Shown piece by piece: positions 28,388-37,436 of a stretch of DNA of 38,311 bases. Every line of letters starts with the position of its first letter. The stretch's first letter is position 1. The stretch comes from Micromonospora sp. CPCC 205371. Its GTDB lineage: Bacteria > Actinomycetota > Actinomycetes > Mycobacteriales > Micromonosporaceae. The translations under genes were made by a program, and so were the position numbers. The notes beneath the pieces were generated by a model, which worked only from the letters and a program-made list of their open reading frames with translations, searched no databases and had not been told where the DNA came from. Location of the stretch: assembly GCF_026130045.1 (NCBI RefSeq), contig NZ_JAIBNX010000068.1, positions 1 through 38,311 of the forward strand, given 5' to 3'.

Positions 28388-29686
28388 GTGACGATCGAAG
28401 CCAGCCACCGAGACCACGACAGGGAGTACGCCATCACCACCGTCCGGGCGGAACAGCCCCGCCTCCTCCGCGCCCGCGACCAGCGTGTCGTCGCCGGCGT
28501 GGCGTCTGGCATCGCCCGGCATCTGGGAATTCCGGTCATGCGGGTGCGCATCGCGTTCGTGGTGCTGCTGCCGTTCAGCGGCCTGGGGCTGCTGCTCTAC
28601 GCGGCGTTCTGGGCCGTCCTGCCGCTCCAGCCGCGCACGGCCGAGCCGCAGCGCCGCAACCTCATGCACCTGCTGCCGTTCGTGGCGATCGGGATGGGGT
28701 TGATCCTCCTCCAGAGCCTGGTCTTCGGCTCGCTGGGCGTGAGCGGCACCGCCGGCTGGCTGGTCGCGATCATCGCGGTGGGCGCGGGCATCATCTGGCA
28801 CGAGTCCGACCCGGAGCGCCGCCGGCAGTGGAGCGAGACCATGCCGCAGGTGCCCTGGCTGGGCGCCGTGGTGGCCGAGAGCGACCGCCGGGCGTTCCTG
28901 CTCCGGTTCATCGGCGGTGGCGTGCTCGTCTCGGTGGGCATCATCGGCGTCGTCGCCGTGTACTCCCCGGCGGAAAACTTCGGCGCGGTGGTCAACGGCA
29001 TCATGTTCGCGCTCGTCGGGCTGGCCGGCGTGGCCGTCGTCGCCGGCCCGGTGCTGTGGCGCACCTACAACCAGCTCCGGACCGAGCGCGAGGGGCGCAT
29101 CCGTGAGCAGGAGCGTGCCGAGCTGGCGGCGATGGTGCACGACCAGGTGCTCCACACGCTGGCACTCATCCAGCGCAACGCCGCCGACGTCAAGGTGGTG
29201 CAGCGGCTGGCCCGAGGCCAGGAGCGCAGCCTGCGAAGCTGGCTGTACAAGCCGGTGGCGTCGCCGACCGAGCGGTTCGCCGCAGCGCTGGAGCAGGCGG
29301 CGGCCGAGGTCGAAGACACGTACGCGATCACCGTGGAGACGGTCGTGGTGGGCGACCGGGATACCGACGAGAAGGTTGGCGCGCTGGTGGCGGCCGCACG
29401 GGAGGCGCTGGTCAACGCTGCCCGGCACGCCAAGGTGGAGAGCGTGTCGCTCTACGCCGAGGTGGAACCCGATCAGTTGAGCGTGTTCGTGCGCGACCGC
29501 GGCGCCGGGTTCGACCCATCCACCGTGGAGGACCACCGGCACGGTGTCCGTGGTTCCATCATCGGGCGGATGCAGCGCCACGGCGGCCGCGCCACCATCA
29601 TCAGCGAGCCCGGCAGCGGGACGGAGGTGCGGCTGTTCTTGCCGACCGCAAAGGACAGCCTCGCCGTTGGGAAGGATGCGCAATGA
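28388..29686 (+). CDS. Sensor histidine kinase with N-terminal PspC domain (LiaS/MacS-like)
   Basis: A membrane sensor kinase. From GTG 28388 the protein (432 residues) has a PspC domain (about 22-80, RVVAGVASGIARHLGIPVMRVRIAF), about five further membrane segments (95-225), a HisKA_3 dimerisation helix with His251 in MVHDQVLHTL, and an HATPase domain with the N box EALVNAARHA, G1 box DRGAGFDP and a final GSGTEVRLFLP. A kinase with a PspC sensor resembles MacS of Streptomyces and, in partner layout, LiaS. The start is uncertain: AGGTGAG lies 11 bases upstream of GTG 28388, and another GTG at 28343 would add 15 residues. It overlaps the response regulator gene by four bases. Confidence 0.9.
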   Translation: MTIEASHRDHDREYAITTVRAEQPRLLRARDQRVVAGVASGIARHLGIPVMRVRIAFVVLLPFSGLGLLLYAAFWAVLPLQPRTAEPQRRNLMHLLPFVAIGMGLILLQSLVFGSLGVSGTAGWLVAIIAVGAGIIWHESDPERRRQWSETMPQVPWLGAVVAESDRRAFLLRFIGGGVLVSVGIIGVVAVYSPAENFGAVVNGIMFALVGLAGVAVVAGPVLWRTYNQLRTEREGRIREQERAELAAMVHDQVLHTLALIQRNAADVKVVQRLARGQERSLRSWLYKPVASPTERFAAALEQAAAEVEDTYAITVETVVVGDRDTDEKVGALVAAAREALVNAARHAKVESVSLYAEVEPDQLSVFVRDRGAGFDPSTVEDHRHGVRGSIIGRMQRHGGRATIISEPGSGTEVRLFLPTAKDSLAVGKDAQ

Positions 29687-30342
29687 CGGACACCGAGGCA
29701 CGGGGACGCCTGCGCGTGTTCCTCGTCGACGACCACGCGATGTTCCGGGCCGGCGTCCGGGCCGAGTTGGGGCTGCACGTCGACGTCGTGGGTGAGGCGA
29801 GCACGGTGAGCGAGGCCGTGACCAGGATCGGCACGCTCCAGCCCGACGTGGTGCTCCTCGACGTGCACATGCCCGATGGGGGCGGCCGCGCGGTGCTCGA
29901 CTCGGTGCGGCGCACCCATCCGCAGGTGCGCTTCCTGGCGCTCTCGGTCTCCGACGCGGCCGAAGACGTGATCGGCCTGATCCGGGCTGGCGCCCGCGGC
30001 TACGTCACCAAGACGATCTCCCCGGACGAGCTGGCCAACGCGGTGCGGCGGGTGGCCGACGGCGACGCGGTGTTCAGCCCTCGGCTGGCCGGGTTCGTGC
30101 TCGACGCGTTCGCCGCGCGGCCGGACGCGCCGGTGGCCGATCCGGAGCTCGACCAGCTCACCAACCGCGAGCGCGAGGTGCTGCGGCTGCTCGCGCGCGG
30201 TTACGCGTACAAGGAGATCGCCAAGGAGCTTTTCATCTCCATCAAGACGGTGGAGACGCACGTGTCCAACGTGCTGCGCAAGCTCCAGATGTCCAATAGA
30301 TACGAGCTGTCCCGCTGGGCCGCGGATCGGCGCCTGGTCTGA
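29683..30342 (+). CDS. NarL/LuxR-family response regulator (partner of the PspC kinase)
   Basis: This is the DNA-binding output of the preceding kinase. The receiver is complete: acidic pair Asp16-Asp17, phosphoacceptor Asp60 in VVLLDVHMP, Ser88, and Lys110 in YVTK. The C-terminal LuxR-type helix-turn-helix (about 155-219) has LTNREREVLRLLARG, YKEIAKELFIS and KTVETHVSNVLRKLQMSNR. The length, 219 residues, is normal. Its ATG overlaps the kinase stop (ATGA), so the two are coupled. Likely targets are the repeats at 28292-28333, which would control both the kinase operon and the PspC/LiaF-like gene. A palindromic repeat follows the stop. Confidence 0.95.
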   Translation: MTDTEARGRLRVFLVDDHAMFRAGVRAELGLHVDVVGEASTVSEAVTRIGTLQPDVVLLDVHMPDGGGRAVLDSVRRTHPQVRFLALSVSDAAEDVIGLIRAGARGYVTKTISPDELANAVRRVADGDAVFSPRLAGFVLDAFAARPDAPVADPELDQLTNREREVLRLLARGYAYKEIAKELFISIKTVETHVSNVLRKLQMSNRYELSRWAADRRLV

Positions 30343-30353
30343 CATCCATTTCC

Positions 30354-30475
30354 CATGATCAGGGCGTCCTTCAAGTCATAGAGCCGCCTTCGGCTCCAGC
30401 GAGGAGCCGTGGCGACCAACGACGGTGAATGACCCGAATTCCGGTTTGGGTTACTCGAAGGACGCCCTGATCATG
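30354..30475. repeat. Dispersed palindrome, copy B, with nested hairpins; probable bidirectional terminator
   Basis: Perfect 19-bp outer arms (30354-30372 with 30457-30475) bracket an 84-base interior with a smaller hairpin GAGCCG-cctt-CGGCTC (30381-30396). The left arm and the following bases repeat copy A exactly over 22 bases (30356-30377). It fills the convergent gap between the response regulator and the PIG-L gene. The PIG-L stop codon (30471-30473) lies inside the right arm. Confidence 0.85.
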
Positions 30476-31205
30476 AAGTTGACAAAACGGTGTAGGCCTC
30501 CGCCAGGCGGCCGGGCGGCAGGCCGCCGGCTTCGGCGGTGGCGGCCATCCGGGCGCGCAGAACGCCGTCGAGGTCGAGGTGCGCGGTCTGGGAGACATGT
30601 TCGCGGAGGGCGGCCAGCTTCTTCGGGTACTCCTCCGTGACGTCGACCATGTGGTCCGGGTTCGGCCCTCCGGAGTACCAGATCTCCCGGACCACCCACG
30701 GCTCCAGGCCCTCGCGTAGCAGCTCGGGATGTGCGAAAGGGTTGCGCGCGTCCGGGTATATGGCGCAGGTGGTCGCCTCGCCGACGGCGAGGTGGTCGGG
30801 GTGGCTCGGCCCGGCGATGCGCTCCCAACGGCGCAGCGGCGAGCTGGTCAACACGCGATCCGGCCGCCACCGGCGGATCGCGGCCGTGATGTCGCGGCGC
30901 AAGGCCAGCGACGGCGTGACCGTGCCGTCGGCGTACCCGTCGAGGAACTCCACGTGCTGGACCCCGACCGCGGCCGCCGCCGCGCGCTGCTCCTTTTCCC
31001 TGAGGAGCGGCATCTGGTCGCGCGGCGTGTCGTCGAAGCCGCCGGCATCGCCGCGGGTCGCTATGACGTACGTGACCTCGATGCCCGCCTTGATCCAGGC
31101 GGCCACCGTGCCCGCCGAACCAAAGTCCACATCGTCGGGATGGGCAAATACGGCAAGTACCTGGCGGACGTCGGAGAGTGCCGGCGCGGAGGGGGGAAAC
31201 GTCAC
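30471..31205 (-). CDS. PIG-L/LmbE-family N-acetylglucosaminyl deacetylase
   Basis: Enzymes of this family remove acetyl or acyl groups from GlcNAc-type substrates with a zinc ion; members include MshB and Mca of mycothiol metabolism. The zinc motif AHPDD (about 21-25, followed by VDFGSAGT) and the second ligand motif SHPDH (near 135) are present, and RGDAGG follows the first strands as usual. At 244 residues it is shorter than MshB or Mca (about 290-300) and belongs to a generic branch, so the substrate is unknown. The GTG at 31205 has no ribosome site; TACCAT lies eight bases upstream with TTGACC 15 bases further up, compatible with a nearly leaderless transcript. Confidence 0.88.
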   Translation of the reverse strand: MTFPPSAPALSDVRQVLAVFAHPDDVDFGSAGTVAAWIKAGIEVTYVIATRGDAGGFDDTPRDQMPLLREKEQRAAAAAVGVQHVEFLDGYADGTVTPSLALRRDITAAIRRWRPDRVLTSSPLRRWERIAGPSHPDHLAVGEATTCAIYPDARNPFAHPELLREGLEPWVVREIWYSGGPNPDHMVDVTEEYPKKLAALREHVSQTAHLDLDGVLRARMAATAEAGGLPPGRLAEAYTVLSTS

Positions 31206-31213
31206 GAGAACCG

Positions 31214-31240
31214 ATGGTACGTCGCATCGGGGCTGGTCAA
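31214..31240 (-). promoter_or_regulatory. Candidate promoter of the PIG-L gene
   Basis: On the minus strand TTGACC (31240-31235) and TACCAT (31219-31214) are separated by 15 bases, which is shorter than ideal. The predicted start of transcription would fall within a few bases of the GTG at 31205. The rest of 31206-31653 on this side holds nothing recognisable. Confidence 0.35.
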
Positions 31241-31418
31241 GTATGTGGCAAAACCGCAGGTCAGGAGCTTTTGATCATCTTGAAACGTGATCTTTACTCA
31301 GTATCAGGCGCGTCCCGGGCGAATATCGGGTTGATAACGCTCCTTCACGATGCTGGCCAGGTGGTGTCACAGTGTCAGCACCTCACCCGCCCCGCACCAG
31401 CGCCCAGGAGGCATGGTC

Positions 31419-31493
31419 ATGCTCGCGTACGCCGCACTCAAGGCTGTCCGTGACACAGGAGCTCCCTGGCGTTCCGCGCGTCGGCGGTGGTGA
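31419..31493 (+). CDS. Possible leader peptide upstream of the peptide ABC operon
   Basis: In the 448-base gap between the PIG-L gene and the peptide-binding protein, AGGAGG (31406-31411) stands seven bases before an ATG that opens a 24-residue frame (MLAYAALKAVRDTGAPWRSARRRW). The ribosome site is better than that of most genes here, yet the peptide resembles nothing I know. It could be a regulatory leader or chance. The rest of the gap, apart from a possible promoter near 31271-31307, shows no gene and no clear riboswitch. Confidence 0.35.
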   Translation: MLAYAALKAVRDTGAPWRSARRRW

Positions 31494-31653
31494 CGGCCCG
31501 TTTGAGCGGATCATCGACCTGCCAGGACCTGGCCAGTTGCGCGGTTGTAGCGTCCCTGACTGGATGGCGGGTCGCGGCTGCTGGCCGGCACCGAACCGTA
31601 GCTGTGCGATTCACGAGGAATACCCAGCAAGAAACAAGGGAGGCCCTGAACAA

Positions 31654-33297
31654 ATGAGAGGCTCGAAGCGTGCGAGCGTCGTCGCGCTAACCGCGGCTGT
31701 CGCGCTCGTCGTGGCAGGCTGCGGCGGCGGAGACGACGAGGACACCGGCGGCGACGACAAGACCGCGACCGGCGCCATCACGATCGACGGCACACAGCCC
31801 GAGGTCGGCCTCGTCCCGGCGAACACCACCGAGACCGGCGGCGGCGACATTCTCGACTTCCTCTGGACCGGGCTGGTCATGTACCCGGCTGGCGGCGGCG
31901 ACCCCAAGAACGCTCTCGCTGAGTCGATCGAGACGACCGACTCGCAGAACTACACGATCAAGATCAAGAAGGGTACGAAGTTCCACGACGGCACCGAGGT
32001 GAAGTCCAAGAACTTCGTCGACGCCTGGAACTTCGCGGCGTACTCGCCCAACGGCGTGCAGAACGGCAGCTTCTTCAGCGACATCGAGGGCTTTGCCGAC
32101 GTGCACACCGAGGACCCGGACGGCGAGGGCGCGCAGAAGGCGCCGCAGCCCAAGACCGACAAGATGTCGGGCCTCGCGATCGTCGACGACTACACCTTCA
32201 CGGTGAAGCTGGCCGCGCCGTTCTCGATCTTCCCGACCAAGCTCGGTTACAGCGCCTACTACCCGATGCCCGACGTGTTCTTCACGCAGGGCATGGAGGC
32301 CTTTGGCAAGAACCCGATCGGCAACGGCCCGGTCAAGTTCGTGTCGTGGACCGACAACGTCGAGATCAAGCTGACCCGCTTCGACGACTACACGCTCGAA
32401 GACAAGGTCAAGATCAAGGACGTGACCGTCAAGCTCTACCAGGAGGACACGGCGGCCTACGCCGACCTGCTGGCGGGCAACCTTGACTACATGCAGCAGA
32501 TCCCGGTCTCGGCTCTCGCCGGTGACAAGTGGAAGTCCGACCTTGGCGACCGTGCCATCGAGGTCGACATCCCGGTAATGCAGCTCATCGCGTTCCCGAT
32601 CTACGACCCGAAGTTCAAGAACGCCAACCTGCGCAAGGCGATCTCGCTCGCGATCAACCGGCAGGAGATTGCGGAGAAGATCTTCTTCAACACCCGCAAG
32701 CCGGCGACCAGCTGGGCGCGTCCGGGTGCACCGGGCGGCGAGGGCTTCACCTGCACCGTATGTGAGTACAAGCCGGATGAGGCGAAGCAGCTCCTCCAGC
32801 AGGCCGGCGGTTTCACCGGTGAGCTGGTGCTGTACTACAACGCCGACGCCAGCCACAAGGAGTGGATGGAGGCGGCCGCCAACAGCATCAAGAGCACGCT
32901 GAACATCAATGTCCGCGCCGAGGGTGTCCCCACCTTCGCCGTCTTCCGCCAGAACATCAACGCGCGCAAGATGACCGGCCCGTACCGTGCCGGCTGGCAG
33001 GAAGACTTCCCGAGCGCGGAGAACTGGTTCGGCCCGCTGTACGTCACCGGTGGCTCGTCGAACGATGGTCTGTACAGCAACGCGGAGGTCGACCGGCTCT
33101 ACAAGGAGGGCGCGTCGGCGGCGACCGAGGAGGCGGCGTACGCCAAGTTCGCCGAGGCGATGAAGATCGTCGACCAAGAGGTGCCGTCGATCCCGATCGT
33201 GTCGGTGGTCCAGCAGTCCGGTACCTCGAACAAGGTGACCGGCGTCAAGGCGAACAACGTCGGGTCGATCGACCTGTCGACCGTCTCGCTGGCCTAG
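31654..33297 (+). CDS. Peptide ABC transporter substrate-binding lipoprotein (family 5, OppA/DppA type)
   Basis: This is the extracellular receptor that captures oligopeptides or similar solutes for import. The ATG at 31654 follows GGGAGG (31638-31643) by ten bases; the upstream extension of the frame is not used. Residues 1-23 form a lipoprotein signal (VALVVAGC, Cys23). The SBP_bac_5 fold is clear, with the KIKKGTKFHDGTEVKSKNFVDAW block near residue 105, FRxAIS-like LRKAISLAINRQEIAEKIF near 330, and a final VQQSG segment. It has 547 residues, normal for the family. It is first of five genes. A 17-bp stem-loop after its stop probably raises its level over the permeases. The ligand is unknown. 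Confidence 0.93.
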   Translation: MRGSKRASVVALTAAVALVVAGCGGGDDEDTGGDDKTATGAITIDGTQPEVGLVPANTTETGGGDILDFLWTGLVMYPAGGGDPKNALAESIETTDSQNYTIKIKKGTKFHDGTEVKSKNFVDAWNFAAYSPNGVQNGSFFSDIEGFADVHTEDPDGEGAQKAPQPKTDKMSGLAIVDDYTFTVKLAAPFSIFPTKLGYSAYYPMPDVFFTQGMEAFGKNPIGNGPVKFVSWTDNVEIKLTRFDDYTLEDKVKIKDVTVKLYQEDTAAYADLLAGNLDYMQQIPVSALAGDKWKSDLGDRAIEVDIPVMQLIAFPIYDPKFKNANLRKAISLAINRQEIAEKIFFNTRKPATSWARPGAPGGEGFTCTVCEYKPDEAKQLLQQAGGFTGELVLYYNADASHKEWMEAAANSIKSTLNINVRAEGVPTFAVFRQNINARKMTGPYRAGWQEDFPSAENWFGPLYVTGGSSNDGLYSNAEVDRLYKEGASAATEEAAYAKFAEAMKIVDQEVPSIPIVSVVQQSGTSNKVTGVKANNVGSIDLSTVSLA

Positions 33298-33312
33298 TCA
33301 TACAGGTTCCAT

Positions 33313-33350
33313 CCCGGGTCCGGCTTACCATCAGGTAGGCCGGACCCGGG
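33313..33350 (+). terminator. Stem-loop after the peptide-binding protein gene
   Basis: A 17-bp inverted repeat (33313-33329 with 33334-33350) with one G-U-type mismatch encloses the tetraloop ATCA, 16 bases after the stop codon. No long U-tract follows, so partial termination or mRNA protection at the end of the binding-protein gene is more likely than complete termination. Confidence 0.8.
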
Positions 33351-33441
33351 CCCGTACGTTAGCGGCCTACCGCACCCCCGATAGCCGCCGCGCTCCCCGT
33401 GTTCGGGCGTCAACCCACGACGCCGCTGTCTGGAGGACCCC

Positions 33442-34368
33442 ATGGGCCGTTATGTGCTGAGACGGCTACTCCAACTGATCCCGGTCTTCTTCGGGACCAC
33501 GATCCTTATTTACTGGTTGGTCTGGTCGGTCCCAGGCGACCCGTTCGCCGGGAAGTGCGGGGAACGTGCCTGCCCGGACTCATACGTCCAGTTCATGACT
33601 GACAAGTACCACTTGGACGACCCGCTCCCGGTGCAGTACTTCCACTACATGGCGAACCTGCTCACCGGCGACTTCGGCCAGACCTTCGGCGGCCGCGACA
33701 TCGGCGAGATCATCGCCGCGGCGTACCCGAACACCCTCAAGCTCGCGCTCGTGGCTCTCACGATCGAGGCCGTGATCGGCCTCACCGCCGGTGTGCTTTC
33801 CGGCCTGCGCCGCAACGGGTTCCTCGACAACCTGGTGCTGGTCTCCACGCTCTTCCTGGTGGCCATCCCGACCTTCGTCACCGGATTCGTGCTCCAGTTC
33901 CTGCTGGGCGTCCAGTGGAAGATCATCAACCCGACGGTGTCCAGCGACGCGCCGATCAGTGAGTTGATCGTGCCGGGGTTCGTTCTCGGCAGCATCTCGA
34001 TGGCGTACGTCGCCCGCCTCACCCGCACCAGCATCGCGGAGAACTCGCGCGCCGACTACGTGCGCACGGCGGTGGCCAAGGGCCTGCCGCGCCGCCGCGT
34101 GGTGGGCGTGCACCTGCTGCGCAACTCGCTGATCCCGGTGATCACCTTCCTGGGCACCGACCTCGGCTCCCTCATGGGCGGCGCGATCGTGACGGAGGGG
34201 ATCTTCGGCATCAATGGGATCGGCCGTGAGGTCTACAGGGCTATCGTTACCAAAGAAGGCGCGACCGTGGTCGGCATCGTGGTCGTCCTGGTGATGGTCT
34301 ACCTGCTGATGAACCTTCTGGTCGACCTGCTCTACGCCGCTCTCGACCCGAGGATTCGCTATGAGTGA
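33442..34368 (+). CDS. Peptide ABC transporter permease, DppB/OppB family
   Basis: First membrane subunit of the peptide importer, with six membrane segments in 308 residues. The N-terminus (GRYVLRRLLQLIPVFFGTTILIYWLV) is the typical OppB/DppB start, followed by DPLPVQYFHYMANLLTGDFGQTF. The EAA loop that contacts the ATPases is near residue 212 (AKGLPRRRVVGVHLLRNSLIPVI). The ATG at 33442 has GGAGG five bases upstream. It overlaps the second permease by eight bases. Confidence 0.95.
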   Translation: MGRYVLRRLLQLIPVFFGTTILIYWLVWSVPGDPFAGKCGERACPDSYVQFMTDKYHLDDPLPVQYFHYMANLLTGDFGQTFGGRDIGEIIAAAYPNTLKLALVALTIEAVIGLTAGVLSGLRRNGFLDNLVLVSTLFLVAIPTFVTGFVLQFLLGVQWKIINPTVSSDAPISELIVPGFVLGSISMAYVARLTRTSIAENSRADYVRTAVAKGLPRRRVVGVHLLRNSLIPVITFLGTDLGSLMGGAIVTEGIFGINGIGREVYRAIVTKEGATVVGIVVVLVMVYLLMNLLVDLLYAALDPRIRYE

Positions 34369-35338
34369 CCCGACATCCGGCTCCATGGTCACGACCTCAC
34401 CCGGCGAGCAGCCCGGCCTGGTCGCCGAGGCGGCACCCGCCCCCGGCGCGCCGGCACCGCAGCGCGACAAGCCGCGTGGCCTCCTCGGCGACGCGTGGTA
34501 CGACCTGCGCCGCAAGCCGATCTTCTGGATCGCCGCGAGCTTCATCGTGCTTTTCCTGACGATGGCGATCGTCCCGCAGCTCTTCACGTCGATGAGCCCG
34601 ACCGACAGCGACCTGGGGCGCAGCCTGGAAGGGCCGGGCTCGACCGGCTGGTTCGGGTTCGACATCCAGGGCCAGGACATCTATTCGCGAACCATCTACG
34701 GCGCTAGGGCATCGATCGTAGTGGCCGTTACCGCCACGATCGGCACGGTGCTCCTCGGCAGCACGGTCGGTGTGATCGCCGGCTTCTGGGGCGGGTGGGT
34801 CGACGCGCTCCTGTCGCGGCTCGCCGACGTGTTCTTCGGTATCCCGTTCTTTCTCGGCGCGATCGTCATCCTGTTCACCTTCAACACTCAGGGCTCCGGG
34901 CGCAGCAGCGTCAGGATCGCGTCACTTGTGATCATCGCCCTGATCACGCTGACCTGGCCGGTGTCCATGCGGATCATGAGATCGTCCGTCCTGGCCACGA
35001 AGCAAGCGGATTACATCGTGGCCGCGAGGGCGCTCGGCGCGAGCAACACCCGGATCATCTTCAAGCACCTGATCCCGAACTGCCTCGCGCCTGTGCTCGT
35101 CTACGCCACGATCCTGGTCGGCGCGTTCATCGGCGCGGAGGCGACACTCTCATTCCTGGGTGTCGGCCTCCAGTCCCCGGTGGTCTCCTGGGGCGTCATC
35201 ATCAACGAGTCCCAGAACTACCTCCGGGTCGCGCCGTACTGGCTGCTGTTCCCGGCCGCGTTCCTCGTCGCCGCAGTGCTGAGCTTCGTCATGCTCGGCG
35301 AGGCGGTACGCGAGGCCCTCGACCCGAAGCTCCGGTAG
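34361..35338 (+). CDS. Peptide ABC transporter permease, DppC/OppC family
   Basis: Second membrane subunit, 325 residues. A soluble, Pro/Ala-rich N-terminus of about 45 residues precedes six membrane segments. The EAA loop reads ARALGASNTRIIFKHLIPNCLAPVL near residue 225, and the C-terminal part contains the family block ATLSFLGVGLQSPVVSWG. The start overlaps the previous gene by eight bases, which implies coupled synthesis of the heterodimeric channel. The extended N-terminal region before DAWYDLRRKPIFW is common for this subunit. Confidence 0.95.
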   Translation: MSDPTSGSMVTTSPGEQPGLVAEAAPAPGAPAPQRDKPRGLLGDAWYDLRRKPIFWIAASFIVLFLTMAIVPQLFTSMSPTDSDLGRSLEGPGSTGWFGFDIQGQDIYSRTIYGARASIVVAVTATIGTVLLGSTVGVIAGFWGGWVDALLSRLADVFFGIPFFLGAIVILFTFNTQGSGRSSVRIASLVIIALITLTWPVSMRIMRSSVLATKQADYIVAARALGASNTRIIFKHLIPNCLAPVLVYATILVGAFIGAEATLSFLGVGLQSPVVSWGVIINESQNYLRVAPYWLLFPAAFLVAAVLSFVMLGEAVREALDPKLR

Positions 35339-35348
35339 GAGACCTGAG

Positions 35349-36386
35349 TTGTCCAACGTGTTCGTATCCGAACAGTCCGAAGCGGCCGCCGCCGGGCACC
35401 CCAGCGGCCGGCTCCTCGAGGTCGAAGAGCTACGCGTGGAGTTCCGCACCCGGGACGGCGTGGCCAAGGTCATCAACGGCGTCACGTACCACGTGGACGC
35501 CGGCGAGACGCTGGCCGTTCTGGGTGAGTCCGGCTCCGGCAAGAGCGTGACCGCCCAGACCATCATGGGCATCCTGGACACCCCGCCCGGCTTCGTCACC
35601 GGCGGTCAGATCCGCTTCCATGGCCGCGACATGCTCAAGATGTCGGCCGAGGAGCGGCGTCGCATCCGCGGCGAGGGCATCGCGATGGTGTTCCAGGACG
35701 CCCTGTCGGCGCTCAACCCGGTCTTCACCGTCGGGTTCCAGATCGCCGAGCAGTTCCGCGTCCGGCGGGGCATGAGCCGCGGCGACGCCAAGAAGCGCGC
35801 CGCCGAGATGCTCGACCAGGTCAAGATCCCCAACGCGAAACAGCGGATCAACGAGTATCCGCATCAGTTCTCGGGTGGCATGCGGCAGCGCGTCATGATC
35901 GCGATGTCGCTCGCGCTGGACCCCGAGGTACTGATCGCCGACGAGCCGACCACCGCGCTCGACGTGACGGTGCAGGCGCAGATCATGGACCTGCTCGCCG
36001 AACTCCAGCAGGAACGTCAGATGGGGCTCATCCTCATCACGCATGACCTGGGAGTCGTGGCCGACGTCGCCGACCGCATCGCGGTCATGTACGCCGGCCG
36101 GATCGTCGAGGAGGCGGACGTCCACGAGCTGTACGCCAAGCCCGCGCATCCGTACACGCTCGGTCTACTCGAATCGATCCCGCGCATCGACGAAAAGGGT
36201 CAGCAGCTCCGGACGATCAGGGGGCTTCCGCCCAGCCTGCTGCGTATCCCGTCCGGCTGCCCGTTCCACCCTCGGTGCCCCATGGCGCAGCCCGTCTGCG
36301 CGGAAAAGGTGCCGCCGCTGTTGCAGCTCGGCCCCACCAGGGCCAGTGCCTGCCACTTCGCTCAGGATCTGGTGAGCCGTGACTGA
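35349..36386 (+). CDS. Peptide ABC transporter ATP-binding protein, DppD/OppD family
   Basis: First ATPase of the importer. Walker A is GESGSGKS near residue 59, the signature is FSGGMRQR near 177, Walker B is [12 protein letters not shown], and the H-loop is ITHDLG. The C-terminal oligopeptide-transporter extension with cysteines ([10 protein letters not shown]) may bind an iron-sulfur cluster in related proteins. It has 345 residues. The start is a TTG at 35349, six bases after AGGAGA (35337-35342); no ATG or GTG is available nearby in frame at suitable spacing. It overlaps the next ATPase by eight bases. Confidence 0.95.
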   Translation: MSNVFVSEQSEAAAAGHPSGRLLEVEELRVEFRTRDGVAKVINGVTYHVDAGETLAVLGESGSGKSVTAQTIMGILDTPPGFVTGGQIRFHGRDMLKMSAEERRRIRGEGIAMVFQDALSALNPVFTVGFQIAEQFRVRRGMSRGDAKKRAAEMLDQVKIPNAKQRINEYPHQFSGGMRQRVMIAMSLALDPEVLIADEPTTALDVTVQAQIMDLLAELQQERQMGLILITHDLGVVADVADRIAVMYAGRIVEEADVHELYAKPAHPYTLGLLESIPRIDEKGQQLRTIRGLPPSLLRIPSGCPFHPRCPMAQPVCAEKVPPLLQLGPTRASACHFAQDLVSRD

Positions 36387-37425
36387 AAACATTCTTGAGG
36401 TCAACGACCTGGTCAAGTACTACCCGGTCACCCGCGGCATCGTGTTCAAGAAGACCATCGGGCACGTCCAGGCTGTCGACGGGGTCTCGTTCAACCTGCG
36501 CAAGGGCGAGACCCTCGGCATAGTGGGCGAATCCGGCTGCGGCAAGTCGACGCTCGCCCGGGTGCTCATGAGCCTGGAGAAGCCCACCCGCGGCAGCGTG
36601 AAGTACAACGGCCAGGAAATCTACGGGATGGGCGCTTCCGGGATGCGGCGACTTCGGCGCAACATCCAGCTCGTCATGCAGGACCCGTACACCTCGTTGA
36701 ACCCGCGCATGACGGTCGGTGACCTGATCGGCGAGCCCTTCGAGATCCACCCCGACGTGGCGCCCAAGAGCAGCCGGCGGCAGAAGGTCCAGGACCTGCT
36801 CGAGGTCGTCGGGCTCAACCCGGAGCACATCAACCGGTACCCGCACCAGTTCTCCGGCGGCCAGCGGCAGCGCATCGGCATCGCCCGTGCCCTGGCACTG
36901 CGCCCGGAGATCATCGTCTGCGACGAGCCGGTCAGCGCGCTCGACGTGTCGATCCAGGCCCAGGTCATGAACCTGCTGGAGAAGCTCCAGGACGAGTTCG
37001 GCCTGTCGTACATCTTCATCGCACACGACCTGTCCGTGGTGCGCCATCTCTCCGACCGGGTCGCCGTGATGTACCTGGGCAAGATCGTAGAGATCGGCAC
37101 GGAAGACGAGATCTACGAGCGGCCGACTCACCCGTACACCCAGGCGCTGCTGTCGGCCGTGCCGGTGCCCGACCCGAGCAGCCGCGAGACCAAGGCGATC
37201 ATCCGGCTGACCGGTGACGTGCCGAGCCCAGCCAACCCGCCGTCGGGCTGCCGGTTCCGCACACGCTGCTGGAAGGCTCAGGAGATCTGCGCCACGGAGG
37301 TGCCGGAGCTAACGGTGCGCAGCGGCTCCGACCACCCGAGCGCCTGCCACTTCGCGGAGAAGCGCGAGATCGTAGCCACCCACGAGGCCGGCGAGCTGAC
37401 CGACCTCCCAACCCGCACGCTGTAG
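36379..37425 (+). CDS. Peptide ABC transporter ATP-binding protein, DppF/OppF family
   Basis: Second ATPase, pairing with the DppD-like protein. Walker A is GESGCGKST near residue 50, the signature FSGGQRQR near 157, Walker [13 protein letters not shown], and the H-loop IAHDLS. The C-terminal extension again has a Cys cluster ([16 protein letters not shown]). With 348 residues it is a little longer than usual owing to a polar tail. The GTG at 36379 lies within the end of the previous gene. It is the last gene of the operon; a weak GC hairpin and a palindromic repeat follow. Confidence 0.95.
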   Translation: MTENILEVNDLVKYYPVTRGIVFKKTIGHVQAVDGVSFNLRKGETLGIVGESGCGKSTLARVLMSLEKPTRGSVKYNGQEIYGMGASGMRRLRRNIQLVMQDPYTSLNPRMTVGDLIGEPFEIHPDVAPKSSRRQKVQDLLEVVGLNPEHINRYPHQFSGGQRQRIGIARALALRPEIIVCDEPVSALDVSIQAQVMNLLEKLQDEFGLSYIFIAHDLSVVRHLSDRVAVMYLGKIVEIGTEDEIYERPTHPYTQALLSAVPVPDPSSRETKAIIRLTGDVPSPANPPSGCRFRTRCWKAQEICATEVPELTVRSGSDHPSACHFAEKREIVATHEAGELTDLPTRTL

Positions 37426-37436
37426 CAGCCCCGCCG

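Noticed and set aside
31178-31453. 91-residue frame in the gap before the peptide-binding protein
   Set aside because: It starts inside the PIG-L gene, lacks a ribosome site and has no recognisable family.
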